Source: Sphingomonas sp. PAMC26645 (GTDB lineage: Bacteria > Pseudomonadota > Alphaproteobacteria > Sphingomonadales > Sphingomonadaceae). Taken from it: a stretch of DNA of 64,000 nt. The notes under the pieces are model-generated. The model was not told the origin of the DNA. It worked only from the letters and a program-made list of their open reading frames with translations, and did no database searches. A program made the position numbers and the translations under genes. Positions 51,978-61,268 of this stretch are shown piece after piece. The DNA lies in assembly GCF_004795835.1 (NCBI RefSeq), contig NZ_CP039249.1, positions 2,517,001 to 2,581,000 on the forward strand, read 5' to 3'. The stretch's first letter is position 1. Each line of letters opens with the position of its first letter.

Positions 51978-52937
51978 TCAGAGCGAAAGACGGGCCCGCG
52001 CTGCGCGGTATTCGCGTTCGAGACGATCGACGCGATCGGCAACGCTCTCGACCTCGGTGACCGCGCCGATGCCCTGGCCCGAGCCCCAGATGTCCTTCCA
52101 CGCCTTGGGTTTGGAACCGTTGCCGCCGCCGAAGTCCATCGTCGTGAGGTCGCCCTCGGGCAGGTTGTCCGGGTCCATCCCGGCCGCCTGGATCGACGCG
52201 CGCAGGTAATTCCCGTGCACGCCGGTGAAGAGGTTGGAATAGATGATATCTGAGGCTTTGCCGGCGACGATGCCGTCCTTGTACGCCTGGTCCGCGTTCG
52301 CCTCGGTGGTCGCGATGAACGGCGAACCGATATAGCCGAAGTCCGCACCCATCGCCTGCGCGGCGAGGACGGCGTCGCCGGTTGCGATCGAGCCCGACAG
52401 CGCGAGCGGGCCGTCGAACCATTGGCGGATTTCCTGGATGATCGCGAACGGTGACAGCCGACCCGCATGACCGCCAGCACCGGCCGCGACTGCGATCAAG
52501 CCGTCGGCGCCCTTTTCGATCGCTTTCCGCGCGAACCGGTCGTCGATCACGTCGTGGAGCGTGATGCCGCCCCAGCCGTGTACCGCGGTGTTGAGATCCT
52601 CGCGCGCGCCGAGCGAGGTGATGACGATCGGCACCTGCCACTTCGCGCACGTCGCGAGGTCGCTTTCGAGCCGGTCGTTGGATTTGTGGACGATCTGGTT
52701 GACCGCAAAGGGCGCCGCCGGGCGATCGGGATTGGCGCGGTTATGCGCGCTCAGTTCCTCGGTGATCCGGTGCAGCCACTCGTCGAGCATCGCCTGAGGC
52801 CGCGCGTTGAGCGCGGGGAACGAACCTACGATACCCGCCTTGCACTGCGCGATCACCAGATCGGGGCCGGAAATGATGAACAGCGGCGAGCCGATGACGG
52901 GCAGGCGCAGGTTTTGTAGAATGGCGGGTACGGTCAT
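51978..52937 (-). CDS. Nitronate monooxygenase-like flavoprotein
   Basis: A 319-residue TIM-barrel FMN protein of the NMO/2-nitropropane dioxygenase family: LRLPVIGSPLFIISGPDL at the N terminus, GAREDLNTAVHGWGG, the flavin-phosphate motif VAAGAGGHAGRLSP, LSGSIATGDAVLAAQAMGAD and YIGSPFIATTEAN. Family members oxidise propionate 3-nitronate or reduce quinones. The stop faces the poxB stop, 31 bases away. The start at 52937 follows a 91-base gap after paoC. No operon partner is visible. Confidence 0.88.
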   Translation of the reverse strand: MTVPAILQNLRLPVIGSPLFIISGPDLVIAQCKAGIVGSFPALNARPQAMLDEWLHRITEELSAHNRANPDRPAAPFAVNQIVHKSNDRLESDLATCAKWQVPIVITSLGAREDLNTAVHGWGGITLHDVIDDRFARKAIEKGADGLIAVAAGAGGHAGRLSPFAIIQEIRQWFDGPLALSGSIATGDAVLAAQAMGADFGYIGSPFIATTEANADQAYKDGIVAGKASDIIYSNLFTGVHGNYLRASIQAAGMDPDNLPEGDLTTMDFGGGNGSKPKAWKDIWGSGQGIGAVTEVESVADRVDRLEREYRAARARLSL

Positions 52938-53028
52938 GCCAGTTTTCTAGCGCAACCTATTCGCGCGCGCCAGAGCCGGTTTTGCCCTCCACCCCGGCCC
53001 TCGATACGGCGGGGTGGAGGGCAGGGTA

Positions 53029-55221
53029 TCAGGCCATCTTGCCGATGACCTTGTCGAGCGTCAGCGGGTATTCGCGGATGCGGACGCCGCATGCGTTGTA
53101 GACCGCGTTGGCGATCGCCGCACCGACGCCGCACAGGCCGAGTTCGCCGATGCCCTTGGCCTTCATCGGCGAGGACTTCTCGTCGAGTTCGTCCATGAAG
53201 AACACGTCCTGCATCGGAATGTCGGCATGTGCGGGCACATGATATTCGGCGAGGTCGTGGTTGACGAAATAGCCGAACCGCGTGTCGACGATCGCGTCTT
53301 CCATCAGCGCGGCACCGACGCCCATCGTCATCGCACCGATCACCTGGCTGCGGGCCGATTTCGGGTTGAGGATACGACCGGCGGCGAACGCGCCGCTCAT
53401 GCGGCGGACGCGGATCTCGCCGGTTGCCGAGTCGACGCCGACCTCGACGAAATGCGCGCCGAACGTGGCCTGCGCGTACGTCTTGGTGAGGTCGCCGAAC
53501 TCGATCGAATCCTCCGCCGAGATGCCGGCATCGCCAGCAGCTTCCGACAGCGACACGCTGCGGTTGCCCGACTTCACCTTGCCGTCCTCGAACACGACGT
53601 CGGTCGAGTTGAAGCCCAGTTTCTGCGCGACCCGCTCGCGCAGCGCCATGCACGCCGCGTAGACGCCCGCGGTCGAGCTGTTGCCGCCCCACTGGCCGCC
53701 GGAGCCCGACGAAGCCGGGAAACTGCTGTCGCCGAGCAGGACGATGACCTTGTCCATCGGCACACCCATCATCTCTGCCGCGGTCTGCGCGATGATCGTG
53801 TAGCTGCCGGTGCCGATGTCGGTCATGTCGGTGGCGACGGTGACGACGCCCTTCTTGTCGATCCCGACGCGTGCGCCCGACTTCATCGTGACGTTGTCGC
53901 GGAACGCCGACGCCATCCCCATGCCGACCAGCCAGCGGCCGTCGCGAACTTGCCCCGGGACGGGGTTGCGCTTGTTCCAGCCGAAGCGTTCGACGCCGGT
54001 CTTCAGACAGCCGACGAGGTCGCGCTGCGAGAATTGGCGCGACGGCTTTTCCGGATCGACCTGCGTATCGTTGATGATCCGCAGCTGGACCGGGTCCATC
54101 TTCAGCTTCTCGGCCAGTTCGTCCATCGCGGCTTCGAGCGCGAGCAGGCCGACCGCCTCGCCGGGTGCACGCATCGCGTTGCCTTCGGGGAGATCGAGCA
54201 CGGCGAGACGCGTCGCGGTCATGCGGTTGGCGCCGGCGTAGAGCAGGCGGGTTGCATTAGGCGCGGTCTCGGGACCACCGCCGGGGAGATCGCCCGACCA
54301 GCTCTCATGCGCGATCGCGGTGATCTTGCCGTCCTTCTGCGCACCGATGCGCAGGCGCTGGATCGTCGCCGGGCGGTGCGTGGTGTTGTTCATCACCTGC
54401 GGACGCGCAAGCGCGAGCTTCACCGGACGCCCGCCGATCGCACGCGAGCCGAGCGCCGCCATGACCGCATCGCTGCGGACCCACAGCTTCGAGCCAAACC
54501 CGCCGCCGACATAAGGCGACATCACGTGGATACTTTCCTTCGGCAGCAGCAGCGTCTCGCTCATGTCGCCGACCGCCCAGTTGATCATCTGGTTAGACGT
54601 CCAGAGCGTGAGCTTGCCGTCCTTCCACGCCGCGGTGGTGGAGTGCGGCTCCATCATCATGTGGCTCTGGTCGGGCGTGGTGTAGCGCTCGTCGAGCTTG
54701 ACCGGCGCCTTGGCGAACGCACCGGCGAAGTCGCCGACGGCGGTGTCGGGCGTGCCGCTCTTGGGCTTGGTCGCCGAGGATTGCGATGCGGCGAGATCGA
54801 AGCGTCCGGCCGTCCGCGCGTAGTTGACGCGGAGCAGCTTGGCACCGGCACGGGCCTGCTCGAACGTCTCGGCGACGACGACCGCGACGGCCTGGTCGTA
54901 ATGCTGGACGTCCGGGCCAGCGAGCATTCGCGCCGTGTGGTTCTTGGCTTTGCCGAGCTTGCCGGCATTCTGGTAGGTGACGACCGCGAGCACACCGGGA
55001 GCGGCCTTCGCGTCGGCGTCGTCGATGCTCTCGATCCGGCCTTTGGCGATCGCCGAGCCTACAATGTATCCATAGGCGGCGTTCGGCGCAGCATCGTTGC
55101 GCTCATACGCGTAGTGCGCGGTGCCGGTAGTCTTCAGCTTGCCGTCGACGCGATCGAGCGGCTTGCCGAGCACCTTCATCCGGTCGGTCGGATTCGCCGT
55201 GGCGGGGGTATCGAACTTCAT
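53029..55221 (-). CDS. paoC: Aldehyde oxidoreductase molybdenum-binding subunit (PaoC-like)
   Basis: ATG 55221 gives 730 residues of the xanthine-oxidase-family large subunit: KPLDRVDGKLKTTGTAHYAY at the start, molybdenum-cofactor segments (SPYVGGGFGSKLWVR, GSGGQWGGNSST), and the C-terminal KGIGELGLCGVGAAIANAV, where the Glu is the catalytic base. It oxidises aldehydes or N-heterocycles with water as oxygen source. Its length and partners match the periplasmic PaoABC enzyme of E. coli. It is the last gene of paoA-paoB-paoC; no PaoD/XdhC-like cofactor chaperone gene is in the window. Confidence 0.9.
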   Translation of the reverse strand: MKFDTPATANPTDRMKVLGKPLDRVDGKLKTTGTAHYAYERNDAAPNAAYGYIVGSAIAKGRIESIDDADAKAAPGVLAVVTYQNAGKLGKAKNHTARMLAGPDVQHYDQAVAVVVAETFEQARAGAKLLRVNYARTAGRFDLAASQSSATKPKSGTPDTAVGDFAGAFAKAPVKLDERYTTPDQSHMMMEPHSTTAAWKDGKLTLWTSNQMINWAVGDMSETLLLPKESIHVMSPYVGGGFGSKLWVRSDAVMAALGSRAIGGRPVKLALARPQVMNNTTHRPATIQRLRIGAQKDGKITAIAHESWSGDLPGGGPETAPNATRLLYAGANRMTATRLAVLDLPEGNAMRAPGEAVGLLALEAAMDELAEKLKMDPVQLRIINDTQVDPEKPSRQFSQRDLVGCLKTGVERFGWNKRNPVPGQVRDGRWLVGMGMASAFRDNVTMKSGARVGIDKKGVVTVATDMTDIGTGSYTIIAQTAAEMMGVPMDKVIVLLGDSSFPASSGSGGQWGGNSSTAGVYAACMALRERVAQKLGFNSTDVVFEDGKVKSGNRSVSLSEAAGDAGISAEDSIEFGDLTKTYAQATFGAHFVEVGVDSATGEIRVRRMSGAFAAGRILNPKSARSQVIGAMTMGVGAALMEDAIVDTRFGYFVNHDLAEYHVPAHADIPMQDVFFMDELDEKSSPMKAKGIGELGLCGVGAAIANAVYNACGVRIREYPLTLDKVIGKMA

Positions 55222-55226
55222 GGGCG

Positions 55227-56177
55227 TCAGGCCTTCGCTTCTTCGAACACGGCGCCGATGGTGCGTTCGACCAACGGCAGCTTGAACGCGTTCTGTGATG
55301 TGGTGCGGGCGCCGGCGAGGACCGCCGATGCGGTCGCCTTGGCGCCATTCGGCATCTGAGCCTCGGCCGCTTCGACGCGCCACGGCTTGTGAGCAAGACC
55401 ACCGAAGGCGAGACGCCCGCGGCCACCCGGCTGGATCACGGCAGCGACAGAGATCAGCGCGAACGCGTACGACGCGCGATCACGTACCTTCTGGTAGATG
55501 TGCGTTCCGCCGATCGGCTTGGGCAGCCTGACCGCAGTGATCAGTTCACCAGGCGCCAGCGACGTCTCGATGTTCGGTGTGGTACCCGGAAGGCGGTGGA
55601 AGTCCGCAATCGGAATCGCGCGCGTCTGGCCCGCGGCGTTCACTGTCTCGACGGTTGCATCGAGCACGCGCATCGCGACGGCCATGTCGCTCGGGTGCGT
55701 CGCGATGCACGCGTCGCTCGTGCCCATCACGGCAAGGTTGCGGTTGAACCCGCCGATCGCCGCGCAACCGCTGCCGGGCTGACGCTTGTTGCAGGGCTTA
55801 GTGGTGTCGTAGAAATACGGGCACCGTGTCCGCTGGAGCAGGTTGCCCGCAGTCGTCGCCTTGTTGCGGAGCTGGCCCGACGCGCCGGACACAAGCGCGC
55901 GGCTGAGCACGCCATAATCCTTCCGCACGCGTGCGTCGGCGGCGAGGTCCGTATTGCGGACGAGCGCACCAACGCGGAGGCCGCCGTCGGAGGTCGGCGT
56001 AATCTTGTCGAGGCCGAGGCCGTTGACGTCGATCAGGTGCTGCGGCGTCTCGATCTGCAGCTTCATCAGGTCGAGCAGGTTCGTGCCGCCCGCGATGAAC
56101 TTCGCGCCTGGCGTGCGGACTGCAGCGCTGGCAGCTTCCTTTGCCGAGGTCGCGCGCTCGTAGGTGAAGGCCTTCAT
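55227..56177 (-). CDS. paoB: Aldehyde oxidoreductase FAD/4Fe-4S subunit (PaoB-like)
   Basis: ATG 56177 gives 316 residues with the FAD-binding motifs [15 protein letters not shown] and [19 protein letters not shown]. The Cys-rich insertion ([16 protein letters not shown], then [10 protein letters not shown]) is the extra 4Fe-4S site that distinguishes PaoB from other FAD subunits of the family. The CO-dehydrogenase flavoprotein C-terminal domain follows. The start overlaps the paoA stop by four bases and the end is five bases before paoC, so the three are one operon. Confidence 0.9.
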   Translation of the reverse strand: MKAFTYERATSAKEAASAAVRTPGAKFIAGGTNLLDLMKLQIETPQHLIDVNGLGLDKITPTSDGGLRVGALVRNTDLAADARVRKDYGVLSRALVSGASGQLRNKATTAGNLLQRTRCPYFYDTTKPCNKRQPGSGCAAIGGFNRNLAVMGTSDACIATHPSDMAVAMRVLDATVETVNAAGQTRAIPIADFHRLPGTTPNIETSLAPGELITAVRLPKPIGGTHIYQKVRDRASYAFALISVAAVIQPGGRGRLAFGGLAHKPWRVEAAEAQMPNGAKATASAVLAGARTTSQNAFKLPLVERTIGAVFEEAKA

Positions 56178-56818
56178 GCGGTGCGCTCCGTACCGGCGAC
56201 GTCGTGGATCGCGTCGATGATGTTCGCATAGGCACCGCAGCGGCAGATGTTGCCGCTCATCCGCTCGCGCAGTTCGTCGGTGGTCACCGTTGGCTGAGCC
56301 GAAATATCGCCAGTCACGTGGCTGGGGATGCCCGCCTTGATCTCGCCGAGCGTCGCGACGGCCGAGCAAATCTGGCCGGGGGTGCAATAGCCGCACTGAT
56401 AGCCATCATGCTTGACGAACGCGGCCTGCATCGCGTGCAGCTTCTCGGGGGTGCCGAGGCCTTCGATCGTCGTGATCTCTTCGCCTTCGTGCATGACCGC
56501 AAGCGTCAGGCAGCTGTTGATGCGCCGACCCTCGACGATGACCGTGCACGCACCGCACTGACCGTGATCGCAGCCCTTCTTGGTGCCGGTAAGCTTCAAA
56601 TTCTCACGCAGCGCGTCCAGAAGAGTGGTCCGCGTATCCACGGTGATCTTGGTCGTGCGACCATTGACCTTGAGCGTCACGGGCATAGTCGGCGGGGCCG
56701 CTTGCGCCGTACCCTGCGTCTGAGCCTGTACGGCGGGCGCCGCAACCAACGTAGCCGACGCAACACCGCCGGCGATCACGCTACGGCGCGACACCGGAAA
56801 ACCTTCATCCTGATGCAT
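56174..56818 (-). CDS. paoA: Aldehyde oxidoreductase 2Fe-2S subunit with Tat signal (PaoA-like)
   Basis: A 214-residue protein with a Tat signal ([20 protein letters not shown]; twin Arg at 11-12), a plant-type ferredoxin domain with [15 protein letters not shown] and a later INSC, and the helical second cluster domain with [11 protein letters not shown] and [15 protein letters not shown]. The Tat signal shows the folded complex goes to the periplasm, probably carrying paoB and paoC along. It is the first gene of the operon. The 109-base gap to the divergent small gene at 56928 should hold the promoter. Confidence 0.92.
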   Translation of the reverse strand: MHQDEGFPVSRRSVIAGGVASATLVAAPAVQAQTQGTAQAAPPTMPVTLKVNGRTTKITVDTRTTLLDALRENLKLTGTKKGCDHGQCGACTVIVEGRRINSCLTLAVMHEGEEITTIEGLGTPEKLHAMQAAFVKHDGYQCGYCTPGQICSAVATLGEIKAGIPSHVTGDISAQPTVTTDELRERMSGNICRCGAYANIIDAIHDVAGTERTA

Positions 56819-56927
56819 ATCAAATCCCTGTATCTGCTAGCGTAACGGGCGAGAGCGGGCAAAGTTGCGCTGCTTCACAATTGGTTCCGTGAATGTTACG
56901 TCATAAAATCTGCGATAGGGTATTGAA

Positions 56928-57128
56928 ATGCGGACAATTTCTTCCAGCGTGTCGGTGCGGCTGTATCATCTCGACGACAGCGGCGAGGGCGGGGCGGCAA
57001 CCACGCTGTTCTATGGTCCACTCGGCGAGGCCCTGACGATCGCAGCGCAGCAGGAAGAGGATGTGCAGGCGGGGCTGTATTTGGCCACGGAGAACGACGT
57101 CGTCGCGTATCTCGATCTGGAGGAGTAG
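56928..57128 (+). CDS. Small conserved-looking acidic protein, unknown function
   Basis: A 66-residue protein (MRTISSSVSVRLYHLDDSGE at the start, AYLDLEE at the end) with no signal peptide or helix, and a plausible AGGG 11-14 bases before the ATG. The sequence has good amphipathic character and balanced composition, unlike shadow frames. I do not recognise a family. It is divergent from paoA and followed by a palindromic repeat. Confidence 0.5.
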   Translation: MRTISSSVSVRLYHLDDSGEGGAATTLFYGPLGEALTIAAQQEEDVQAGLYLATENDVVAYLDLEE

Positions 57129-57175
57129 CGCCGAGGTAGCGACGGCTGTTTGCATGCGCCGCACTAGATTTCACT

Positions 57176-57275
57176 ACCCCGGCGAAGGCCGGGGCCCAGT
57201 TGGGAGGTATGTTTAACGGCGGGCTGCGATCGGTTATTGCCACCTTTCCAACTGGGCCCCGGCCTCCGCCGGGGT
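57176..57275. repeat. GC-rich intergenic inverted repeat
   Basis: Two 28-base arms, 57176-57203 (ACCCCGGCGAAGGCCGGGGC...) and 57248-57275 (...GCCTCCGCCGGGGT), match as an inverted repeat with one mismatch and a 44-base spacer. It lies between the small gene and the convergent reductase gene, so it may terminate both. The sequence is different from the repeat at 32697-32826, although the arm length and single mismatch are the same. Such units are commonly scattered in sphingomonad intergenic regions. Confidence 0.8.
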
Positions 57276-57297
57276 GGCACTCTATTAATTGGTTCGG

Positions 57298-58713
57298 TTA
57301 CGTCCCCGGCGTGAACCCGTCATCCCGATCCGGCGGGGTAGGCGCATGCACCTCGCTACATATCGAACGAAGCGCACCCTTCATCCCCTCCTCGAACGTT
57401 GGATGGTAAATCGGCAGGTCGAGCACTTCGGTCGCGGTCCATCCGCTCTGGATCGCCCACGCGATCAGATGCGCGCTATGCTCGACCGCAGGCCCCGCCA
57501 TCGTCGCACCGGTCAGGCGCCCGTCGCGGCGATCAGCGTAGAAGCGGACCAACCCGGCATTGCACGCCTCGACCTTCGCGCGGCCCTGATCGTCATACGA
57601 CGCGGTACCGATGACAGTGTCGGCATCGTCATCCTTGGCGATCTTGCCGATGACCGCGACGTTGGGATGCGTAAAGGTGATCGCGAACGGCACGGTACGC
57701 TTGCCCGGCGTCACCTCGGGGTAGCTCGCCGCGTTCCGCCCCGCGATCATGCCCTCCGCCGACGCCTCGTGCAGCACCGCGCGGTCATGGTCGGCGTCGC
57801 CCGCAATGAAGATCGGTGCCGTGCCGCACTGCATCGTCTCGAGGTCAAAGTCCGGCATGCCATGCTCATCGAGCACGAGGCCAGTCGTCTCCAGTCCGAT
57901 ACCCTTGATCCGCGGCGGCCGCCCGGTCGCAACGAGCAGATAGTCGAAGCGCTGCTCACTCGATGCGGAACCACTCCAAGCCAGCTTGACGCCATCGCCG
58001 TCCGGCTCGACCGTCAGTTCGACACCGAGCAGGATCGGCATCTCGCGCTCCAGAATCGCGTGGTAGGCCTCGGCGACGTGGGGGTCCTTCAACCCGCCGA
58101 TCGTCTCGCCCGTGTCGAACACCATCGTGTCGACGCCAAGCCGTGCCATTGCTTGCGCCAGTTCGAGGCCCAATGCGCCCGCGCCGATGACGCCGAGCGA
58201 CTTCGGAAGGTCGTTGAGATCGAAGATGCTTTCGTTGGTCAGCACGCGGTCGCGCACCGCGTCGAACATCTCGGGGATCGCAGGGCTCGATCCGGTCGCG
58301 ATCACCACCGACTTCGCGTGTACCTCGCGGCCGTCACTCAACGACAGAATCGTCGCACCCGCAAATTTGGCGCGTGCTTCGATTTTCACCTCCTCGGGCA
58401 GCTTATCGATCGATTTCTCGACACCCGCGACGAACGCATCACGTTCTTTCCGAACCCGCGCCATCACCGCTACGCCGTCGACCTTGCCCGACGCGTCGAC
58501 GCCGAACACCGACGCGTGCTCGACCGCGTGCATCGCGTTACCGGCCGCGATCAACAGCTTGGAGGGCATGCATCCCACGCTCGCGCAGGTCGTGCCGCCG
58601 AAGCCTTCGTCGATCAGCAGCGTCTTGGCGCCATTGCGTCGGGCGCTGCGCTCGGCGGCGAGGCCGGCGGTTCCGGCACCGATGATTGCCACGTCGCAGG
58701 TCAGCTTGGTCAT
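57298..58713 (-). CDS. Class I flavin disulfide reductase (dihydrolipoamide dehydrogenase-like)
   Basis: A 471-residue pyridine nucleotide-disulfide oxidoreductase: FAD motif AIIGAGTAGLAAE, redox pair in GGTTCASVGCMPSKLL (Cys43 and Cys48), NAD motif GVIGAGALGLELAQ, second FAD motif IFIAGDADHD, and dimer-domain IYHPTFEEGMKGALR with the active-site His. No dihydrolipoamide partner genes and no mercury-binding Cys pairs are near, so the true disulfide substrate is uncertain. Stand-alone homologues are annotated as dihydrolipoyl dehydrogenase. The GST gene diverges 102 bases upstream. Confidence 0.88.
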   Translation of the reverse strand: MTKLTCDVAIIGAGTAGLAAERSARRNGAKTLLIDEGFGGTTCASVGCMPSKLLIAAGNAMHAVEHASVFGVDASGKVDGVAVMARVRKERDAFVAGVEKSIDKLPEEVKIEARAKFAGATILSLSDGREVHAKSVVIATGSSPAIPEMFDAVRDRVLTNESIFDLNDLPKSLGVIGAGALGLELAQAMARLGVDTMVFDTGETIGGLKDPHVAEAYHAILEREMPILLGVELTVEPDGDGVKLAWSGSASSEQRFDYLLVATGRPPRIKGIGLETTGLVLDEHGMPDFDLETMQCGTAPIFIAGDADHDRAVLHEASAEGMIAGRNAASYPEVTPGKRTVPFAITFTHPNVAVIGKIAKDDDADTVIGTASYDDQGRAKVEACNAGLVRFYADRRDGRLTGATMAGPAVEHSAHLIAWAIQSGWTATEVLDLPIYHPTFEEGMKGALRSICSEVHAPTPPDRDDGFTPGT

Positions 58714-58815
58714 AAGTCTCTCCGTTGCCGGAGAATTCCGGAGCCGCGGTCAACGAAACCTTCGATGCCGCCCAGCCGTTCCGCGCTGCAGCACATTCCT
58801 AGTCGAAGGACGCTC

Positions 58816-59442
58816 ATGTTAACGCTCCACCACCTGAACTACTCGCGCTCGATCCGCGTACTCTGGCTGCTCGAAGAGCTCGGCATCGAATACGACCTCG
58901 TAAAATACGAGCGTGACGAGAATTTCCGCGCGCCGTCCGCATTGAAAGCGATCCATCCGCTCGGCAAGGCGCCGGTGCTGGTCGACGATGCGCTGACGCT
59001 CGCCGAGAGCGCGCCGATCCTGTCGTACATCGACGAGCGTTACGGTGACCGCCGCTTCTCGCCGCCGGTCGACAGCGATGCCGCCGCCGTGCACGACGAG
59101 TGGCTGCAATATGTCGAAAGCTCGGCGTCGTTGCCGATCATGATGACGTCGCTCGGCAAGCGGATGGGCGGTCTGCCCGACGGCCTTGCCAAGTTCACCG
59201 GACCCGAAGTGACCAAGACGCTCGACTATATCGGCGCGGGGGTTGGCGATGGCCCGTATCTGATGGGCGAGCAGCTGATGCTGGCCGATATCCAGATGTG
59301 CTACATCCTGGCGATCGCCGAGAGCGCCGGATTGCTCAAGGAGCACCCCGACGTCGCGGCGTATCTGGATCGCCTGCGCGCCCGCCCGGCGTTCATCGCC
59401 GCGACTGAAATCGGTGGCCCGCTGATGCCGGCCCGCCGCTAA
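58816..59442 (+). CDS. Glutathione S-transferase family protein
   Basis: ATG 58816 gives 208 residues: thioredoxin-fold half with LNYSRSIRVLWLLEELGIEY, HPLGKAPVLVDDALTLAESA (cis-Pro and the ES glutathione contact), then the helical half with GPYLMGEQLMLADIQMC. Ser10 is the likely catalytic residue. It is unlike the beta-class GST at 11328-11912. The long open frame running in from 57289 is antisense to the reductase gene and is not used. The cellular substrate is unknown. Confidence 0.9.
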   Translation: MLTLHHLNYSRSIRVLWLLEELGIEYDLVKYERDENFRAPSALKAIHPLGKAPVLVDDALTLAESAPILSYIDERYGDRRFSPPVDSDAAAVHDEWLQYVESSASLPIMMTSLGKRMGGLPDGLAKFTGPEVTKTLDYIGAGVGDGPYLMGEQLMLADIQMCYILAIAESAGLLKEHPDVAAYLDRLRARPAFIAATEIGGPLMPARR

Positions 59443-59471
59443 ACGCGATACGACAGGGGGTAGCGGCCGCG

Positions 59472-60041
59472 TTACCCCCCGAAGCTGCGACCACCAAAGC
59501 CGCCGCCGAAGCCACCGCGCGAGATCACCGAACTGCGCGACTGGACGCGGGCAGGGGCTCTGGCGGTTGTCGGGGTGAAGGCGTCGGAGCCTACGCGGGT
59601 GCGGCCGGTCACATAGTCGCGGTTGATCCGGCCACCTGCGCCGCCATAGTAATTGCCGTCGCGGTCGCGGTACATCGGTGCGCCGCGGTTGCCGAAGCCG
59701 CCGTTGAGCGCCTGCCCGACGAGGAAGCCGGTGAGCAGCGGGGTGAAGAAACTGCCGCCATTGCCGTTGTTGCGTGGCTCGCATTGCGCGGCGCCATATT
59801 GCTCCTCGCACGTCTGGCGGTCCTGAAACCGTGGCGCGGTCTTCGCGGCATCGGCCTTGGCCTGTTCGAACGCGGTGTCGCACTGGACGGCGGACAACGC
59901 GCCGGCCGCACGGCATTCAGCCACCGACGCGTAGCTCTGCGCCTCGACGGGCTTGCCGCCGACATCGCCATCGCAGGCGGTCAGCGAGATGCCCGATCCT
60001 GCGATCAGGCTGGTGAGGACGATCGATCTGGAACGCTTCAT
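59472..60041 (-). CDS. yjfM: DUF1190 lipoprotein (YgiB/YjfM-like)
   Basis: ATG 60041 gives 189 residues. A lipoprotein signal with lipobox SLTAC (Cys23) precedes a Cys-containing domain (VAECRAAGALSAVQCDTAFE, DRQTCEEQYGAAQCEP) and a Gly-rich low-complexity C terminus ending GGFGGGFGGRSFGG. This is the DUF1190 family (E. coli YgiB and YjfM). It is the last of three leftward genes (DUF2491, DUF350, DUF1190) that match the yjfK-yjfL-yjfM order. The family is genetically linked to glutathionylspermidine-synthase-like YjfC/YgiC; its function is unknown. Confidence 0.8.
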   Translation of the reverse strand: MKRSRSIVLTSLIAGSGISLTACDGDVGGKPVEAQSYASVAECRAAGALSAVQCDTAFEQAKADAAKTAPRFQDRQTCEEQYGAAQCEPRNNGNGGSFFTPLLTGFLVGQALNGGFGNRGAPMYRDRDGNYYGGAGGRINRDYVTGRTRVGSDAFTPTTARAPARVQSRSSVISRGGFGGGFGGRSFGG

Positions 60042-60052
60042 CGCTATGCCTC

Positions 60053-60466
60053 TCAGTTCGTCATGCAGGCGGCGTTGAGGATGCCGACGCACAGCGAGAT
60101 ACTGCCCATATAGGTCGCCGCCGCGATTTCACCGCGGACGATCCGGTCGTTGAAGTCGCGCATCACGAAATGCTGGACGATCAGGAACGTCACGATCTGG
60201 ATCACGCCCGCCAGCAACGCCCACACCGCGAACTCGAGCAGCGATACGGTATGCGTCAGCGCGGATGCGAGTGGCAGGACATAGCCGAGCAACGCCGCGC
60301 CGAGCGTGATTGCCGCGGCGGTGTTGCCTTCGCGGATGAGCGACTTCTCGTGATACGGCGTCGCGACCTGATAGACGATCTTGAACAGTATTGTGAACGC
60401 CCCCGCCGCGACGAACGCGATCAGGAAGGCGAGCGCGCTGGCGCCGAAGCTGTATTGGTCGATCAT
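60053..60466 (-). CDS. yjfL: DUF350 membrane protein (YjfL-like)
   Basis: A 137-residue protein with four predicted helices (LAFLIAFVAAGAFTILFKIV, AAAITLGAALLGYVLPLASA, FAVWALLAGVIQIVTFLIVQ, AAATYMGSISLCVGILNAAC), the DUF350/UPF0719 fold with two repeats. The start at 60466 follows the DUF2491 gene by 32 bases, and the end precedes the DUF1190 start by 11 bases. DUF350 proteins occur with PspA-like and YjfC-like proteins in stress-linked operons; the mechanism is unknown. Confidence 0.85.
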   Translation of the reverse strand: MIDQYSFGASALAFLIAFVAAGAFTILFKIVYQVATPYHEKSLIREGNTAAAITLGAALLGYVLPLASALTHTVSLLEFAVWALLAGVIQIVTFLIVQHFVMRDFNDRIVRGEIAAATYMGSISLCVGILNAACMTN

Positions 60467-60498
60467 GCTGGTTCCCCCGAAGCCGTTAGCGGCAGACG

Positions 60499-61140
60499 CT
60501 AGGCGCGGAACTCGCCGAGTTCCAGTGCCACGCCCAGCATGATCTCGAACGAGACGTCGCCGGACTCGGTCTCCATGTCGATCGCCAACAGCAATTCGCG
60601 CCCGTCGTCGCCCGGCAGGTCGCGGCTGAACAACATGCAGGTCTGGAAGATGCGGCGGTCGACGATCCCGTCGCGGTCGTCGTGGAGCTCCTCCCAGAAC
60701 GTCACGGGCTCCTGCTCGCTGGCTTCGGGGCCGAACCATGCGCGGCTGTATTCCGGCAGTCCCTCGGCGGTGAAGGTGCGCGCCTTGAGCCGGCTTTTCC
60801 ACGCCGGACGCTCGGCGGCCGACGACGGGTAGCTGCTGTCCCACGGTGCGAACAGCGTGACGTCCGTCACGTCCTGCCCGTCGCGGTCGTTCGACACGGC
60901 CTGGAACATGATGTCGTCGTCAGTGTAGAACCGGTGGACGAAGCCGCCCTCGTTGAGGTCAATCAGCCCCTGTGCGACGATCACCAGCGTGTCGCGGTCG
61001 AACGGAAACAGCAGTTCCGACCCGAACCGCCGCCACGCCAGCGGATCGACCGTCACCGTCCGCCCCAGCGTAACGTTGCGGACGACGGGTAGGGCGTTGC
61101 CGTCAAGCGCTGGCTTGCGGCCGAACAGGCGATCGAACAT
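60499..61140 (-). CDS. yjfK: DUF2491 family protein (YjfK-like)
   Basis: The 213-residue soluble protein carries the DUF2491 pattern: GRTVTVDPLAWRRFG, FDRDTLVIVAQGLIDLNEGG, HRFYTDDDIMFQ, then PVTFWEELHDDRD near residue 150. E. coli YjfK belongs here. It is first in the leftward yjfK-yjfL-yjfM unit and diverges from the yjfI-like gene across a 128-base promoter region (61141-61268). No signal peptide. Function unknown, but the conserved set suggests an envelope-stress or polyamine-thiol role. Confidence 0.85.
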   Translation of the reverse strand: MFDRLFGRKPALDGNALPVVRNVTLGRTVTVDPLAWRRFGSELLFPFDRDTLVIVAQGLIDLNEGGFVHRFYTDDDIMFQAVSNDRDGQDVTDVTLFAPWDSSYPSSAAERPAWKSRLKARTFTAEGLPEYSRAWFGPEASEQEPVTFWEELHDDRDGIVDRRIFQTCMLFSRDLPGDDGRELLLAIDMETESGDVSFEIMLGVALELGEFRA

Positions 61141-61268
61141 GCAATCCTCGCGTCTCTGTGGTTGGCGTGCCTCTTAGGCCAAAGCGCGGGCCGTCGCAAA
61201 GCGCCATTGGCGTGCCCTTCGCCTGCGCCTATGTGTCTGCGCGAGCGACAAGCACGGGAGTTCTTGCA

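Noticed and set aside
53014..55359. 781-codon plus-strand frame opposite paoC
   Set aside because: Mirror frame of a GC-rich gene; the minus strand has clear molybdenum-hydroxylase motifs.
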